The notes beneath the pieces were generated by a model. That model searched no databases, had not been told where the DNA came from, and worked only from the letters and a program-made list of their open reading frames with translations. This document shows, piece after piece, positions 61,859-64,000 of a stretch of 64,000 nucleotides of DNA (positions are counted from its first letter, which is position 1; every line of letters begins with the position of its first letter). The position numbers were made by a program, and so were the translations under genes. Source of the DNA: Acarospora socialis (Eukaryota > Ascomycota > Lecanoromycetes > Acarosporales > Acarosporaceae); contig JAMYGW020000002.1 in assembly GCA_025617375.2 (NCBI GenBank), forward strand, positions 1,612,001 through 1,676,000. The letters are read 5' to 3'.

Positions 61859-63834
61859 TGATATGCACAGAATGAATACAAAGTACTATTGTTCATGCTT
61901 TCTTACTTTATACTTATTACATTGTTCATTGAGTTTCTAAAGTCTGAATTATTAATTTGTGTCTCAGAAGATTTAGAGTTGAAAGTATTGAGTAATTTGA
62001 GATTTATATTCAAGTCATAAATTCTGAATTCTTTGTCAAATTGAACATCTTGAGTTTTAATTACTCTATTTTTTTTTTTTTCTTTGACAATCAGATTCTA
62101 TACTGATTGTGTTTTTTATAGTTTATCAGTATATTTTTGTTGCTTTGTATCTCAAATTTAATGTCTTGATGTCATTTCTCTTTAGAAATATGCATGTATG
62201 TGATGCATTTAAAGAATTGTATGTGTTCAAGATTGATTGAGTCAATCATATTGTTGTTGTTAAGTGATTTATAGAGTAGCTGAAGTGAAACTTTGTCATT
62301 CTTTATTGCTGAGATTGATAGTCAATTCAGTAAATAACAGACAGTCTTGACTGTCTCTGATCACAAGTTGTGTAATATTTCACTGTTAATTATTATGACT
62401 TTAGTCTTTTCAGTCAGTAAACTGTTGTTTTATTTGACAATATCATTTTGTTTTAATTCATAAGAGATGATAGTTTCATAACTTATATTATTGTTTCATA
62501 GTCAGTCAATAAGAGCTTGATTCTCAAACTTCTTGTCATTATTAATTCATATATGTTTAATAGTTCTATGCATCTGTGTATAGATCATATTAACAAAGCA
62601 TACAATTTCATTTTTAATCTGATCTTTGATCTTCATGTTGCAAATGTATTGTCAGTGAAAATAGTCATTCATAAAAACTATATATCATGCTGATCTGTCA
62701 AATGCTTTTGATGTAATGAGACTGATGACATCAATATAAATGAGTTTGATTACTTCAGTAACTCATCATTGAGAAAGCTTGAACAACTGTTATTTTTGAT
62801 TTGTTGTCAGACAGATGTTGCATAGATAAGATAATTTATCTGTAAATCTATGTAGATTGATGTTGTTGATGTCTGAGTTCTTGAATACACACTTGAGTTT
62901 TAAGTTTTTTAAATGCTCAAAGTATCAATGTCATGTGACTCATGATATCTTATTGTTGTCAATGACTGACAGTATCTCTTGCTTAAAGAAAGTATACTTA
63001 TCTGTTAGAATCTGTAGATAATACAGCTTGTCTGATTTAAATGCATATTTAACTGTTTTTTTCATCTTGTTCTTTAGTTGTAGTATTTCTTTGTGAATTT
63101 TGATAAATATATTTTTTAATTTAACTATTTCTATCAAGAAAAGATTGAGATCAATATCTGACATAAAGTAAATGTTTATCAAGATGATTTGACAGAACTC
63201 ACTATCATTCTTGCATTTTAATTGTAGTTCAATGATTCTGATACTGTGAACATTTGTTAATTTAGTCACTTTTTGTACTGTAAGTCTGTCTTTGAGTATT
63301 TTGATTGTCAAATATGTGAAATGATTACAGCATATATACTGTGTAACTGTGAAATCAGCTAATCATAATGATTTGTTGATGACAAAAATGATGATGATTG
63401 TTGTCAGAACAAGTGAGTCTTCATTAAAATGATGTTCTTTGTTCAAGTCTTTCTTCTTATTGACTTTCTGTTTTTTTTTTTAATTTTATTTGATATCTTG
63501 TCAGAGTATTTATGTCAGCAGTTCTGTTCTGCATGAACTTCTTTATTATAGTGCATGCATTTTTCATTCTTTTCTTTGTTCTTTTCAGCATTCTTCTTCT
63601 TGTTCTTCAATCTTTTATTCTTCTTTTCATTCTTATTTCTATTCTTTTCTTTAAACTTTCTCATTAAAGTCAGATTCTTGTTTTCTTCTTTGAGTCATTC
63701 TTTGTTGATGAGCTTTGCAATTAGACTGTTGAGCAAAGAAAGTATGATTTAAGTGATGAAACATTTTGCTGTCATTCATTGATTGTAGAAGAATTTTAGA
63801 TTGATGAGAAAGAGAATGATCTTCAGAATTTTGT

Positions 63835-64000
63835 CAATAATTGTCAGAGTAAATAATGAAGTGTAGTCACAGCACTATGTCTTAGTAAGTGTAGCTAAGT
63901 GAGAGTCTATAAGTATGAGACTTCTCTGCACATAAGACTCTTCAGAAATTAGTTTTGACATCAATAGAGATATATTGTGTTGCTCTATCATTGAATAACT
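63835..64000 (-). repeat. Inverted copy of 39633-39797
   Basis: About 166 bp at the window edge, near 90% identical by eye to the reverse complement of 39633-39797. By position at the 5' side of copia-B it may be LTR or leader. The element continues beyond the window. Confidence 0.75.

Larger units (their letters stand above)
31532..64000. other. AT-rich, RIP-like mutated repeat block
   Basis: From about 31.53 kb to the right edge GC content is roughly 30% by eye. CG steps are almost absent and CC and GG occur only every few hundred bases, while CA, CT, TG and AG stay common. All recognisable coding remains are from transposable elements and are riddled with stops. The only part with normal CG/CC/GG content is the small element at 60433-60921. 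The change from the gene block is abrupt. This looks like an AT isochore made by a RIP-like premeiotic process, with an unusual dinucleotide preference. Confidence 0.9.
60318..64000 (-). mobile_element. Copia-B, 5' part, degenerate, runs off the right edge
   Basis: Minus-strand Ty1/copia. From left to right (3' to 5' of the element) it holds a YID-type reverse transcriptase motif near 60.35 kb and the earlier RT segment at 60940-61140 (FLHSDLKEMMYMIQ and CRLKKVLYELKQS). A linker follows with a 27-bp tandem repeat near 61.75-61.86 kb. Integrase remains lie at about 62.2-62.85 kb and the gag-pre-integrase/protease region around 62.94-63.3 kb. The sequence at 63835-64000 is probably LTR or leader. 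A TRIM-like element is inserted at 60433-60921, and the hAT splits the element at its left. Heavily broken and old. Confidence 0.82.

Noticed and set aside
31532-64000. AT-rich block as mitochondrial DNA or a centromere
   Set aside because: It carries nuclear transposons with mutated coding frames and no mitochondrial genes. Nothing in the sequence alone points to a centromere.

Overview
The window is nuclear DNA of a filamentous ascomycete (Pezizomycotina). The genes carry many short spliceosomal introns of roughly 50-130 bp with GTAAGT/GTACGT-type donors. Several products belong to fungus-typical families: an Ivy1-like I-BAR protein, an FMP46-like redox protein, an Asp f 3/PMP20-type peroxiredoxin and an F-box protein. 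The right half is a repeat graveyard worn down by a RIP-like process. I cannot fix the class or species from sequence alone.

Left part (1-8.7 kb): roughly even base composition, no gene I can support. Gene block (8.68-31.4 kb): thirteen protein genes, most with exon structures that can be read from the sequence. In order they are: a membrane-anchored histidine acid phosphatase (-); an FMP46-like mitochondrial redox protein (+); a PMP20-type peroxiredoxin ending in the peroxisomal signal SKL (-); a DUF1348/SnoaL-like protein (+); a secreted two-FAS1-domain protein (-); glutamate decarboxylase (+); an Ivy1-like vacuolar I-BAR protein (-); acyl-protein thioesterase 1 (+) with a 5-nt microexon; an F-box-like gene that may be decaying (-); a class I SAM methyltransferase (-); the Pol II elongation factor EAF (+); Rab escort protein (-); and a small PPIL1-type cyclophilin (-). 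The set is mixed housekeeping and metabolism with no sign of an operon or secondary-metabolite cluster. Several neighbours are divergent and share short upstream regions.

Right part (31.5-64 kb): at about 31.53 kb composition drops abruptly to about 30% GC, and CG, CC and GG steps almost vanish while CA, CT, TG and AG steps stay common. The block is a stack of nested transposons. A minus-strand Ty1/copia relic (copia-A) abuts the last gene. Next come an unresolved repeat stretch and a minus-strand Ty3/gypsy element with two 352-bp LTRs. A second minus-strand copia (copia-B) is split by a 12.9-kb hAT DNA transposon with a perfect 8-bp target-site duplication. Copia-B also carries a tiny, much less mutated terminal-repeat element of 489 bp (TRIM-like, 108-bp LTRs, 5-bp target duplication) and runs off the right edge.

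The most unusual object is the 12.9-kb hAT. It is several times larger than ordinary hAT elements. It carries accessory reading frames on both strands, two long arrays of a 13-bp repeat in inverted orientation, and a tandemly doubled 1.4-kb right end that contains an internal copy of the terminal inverted repeat.
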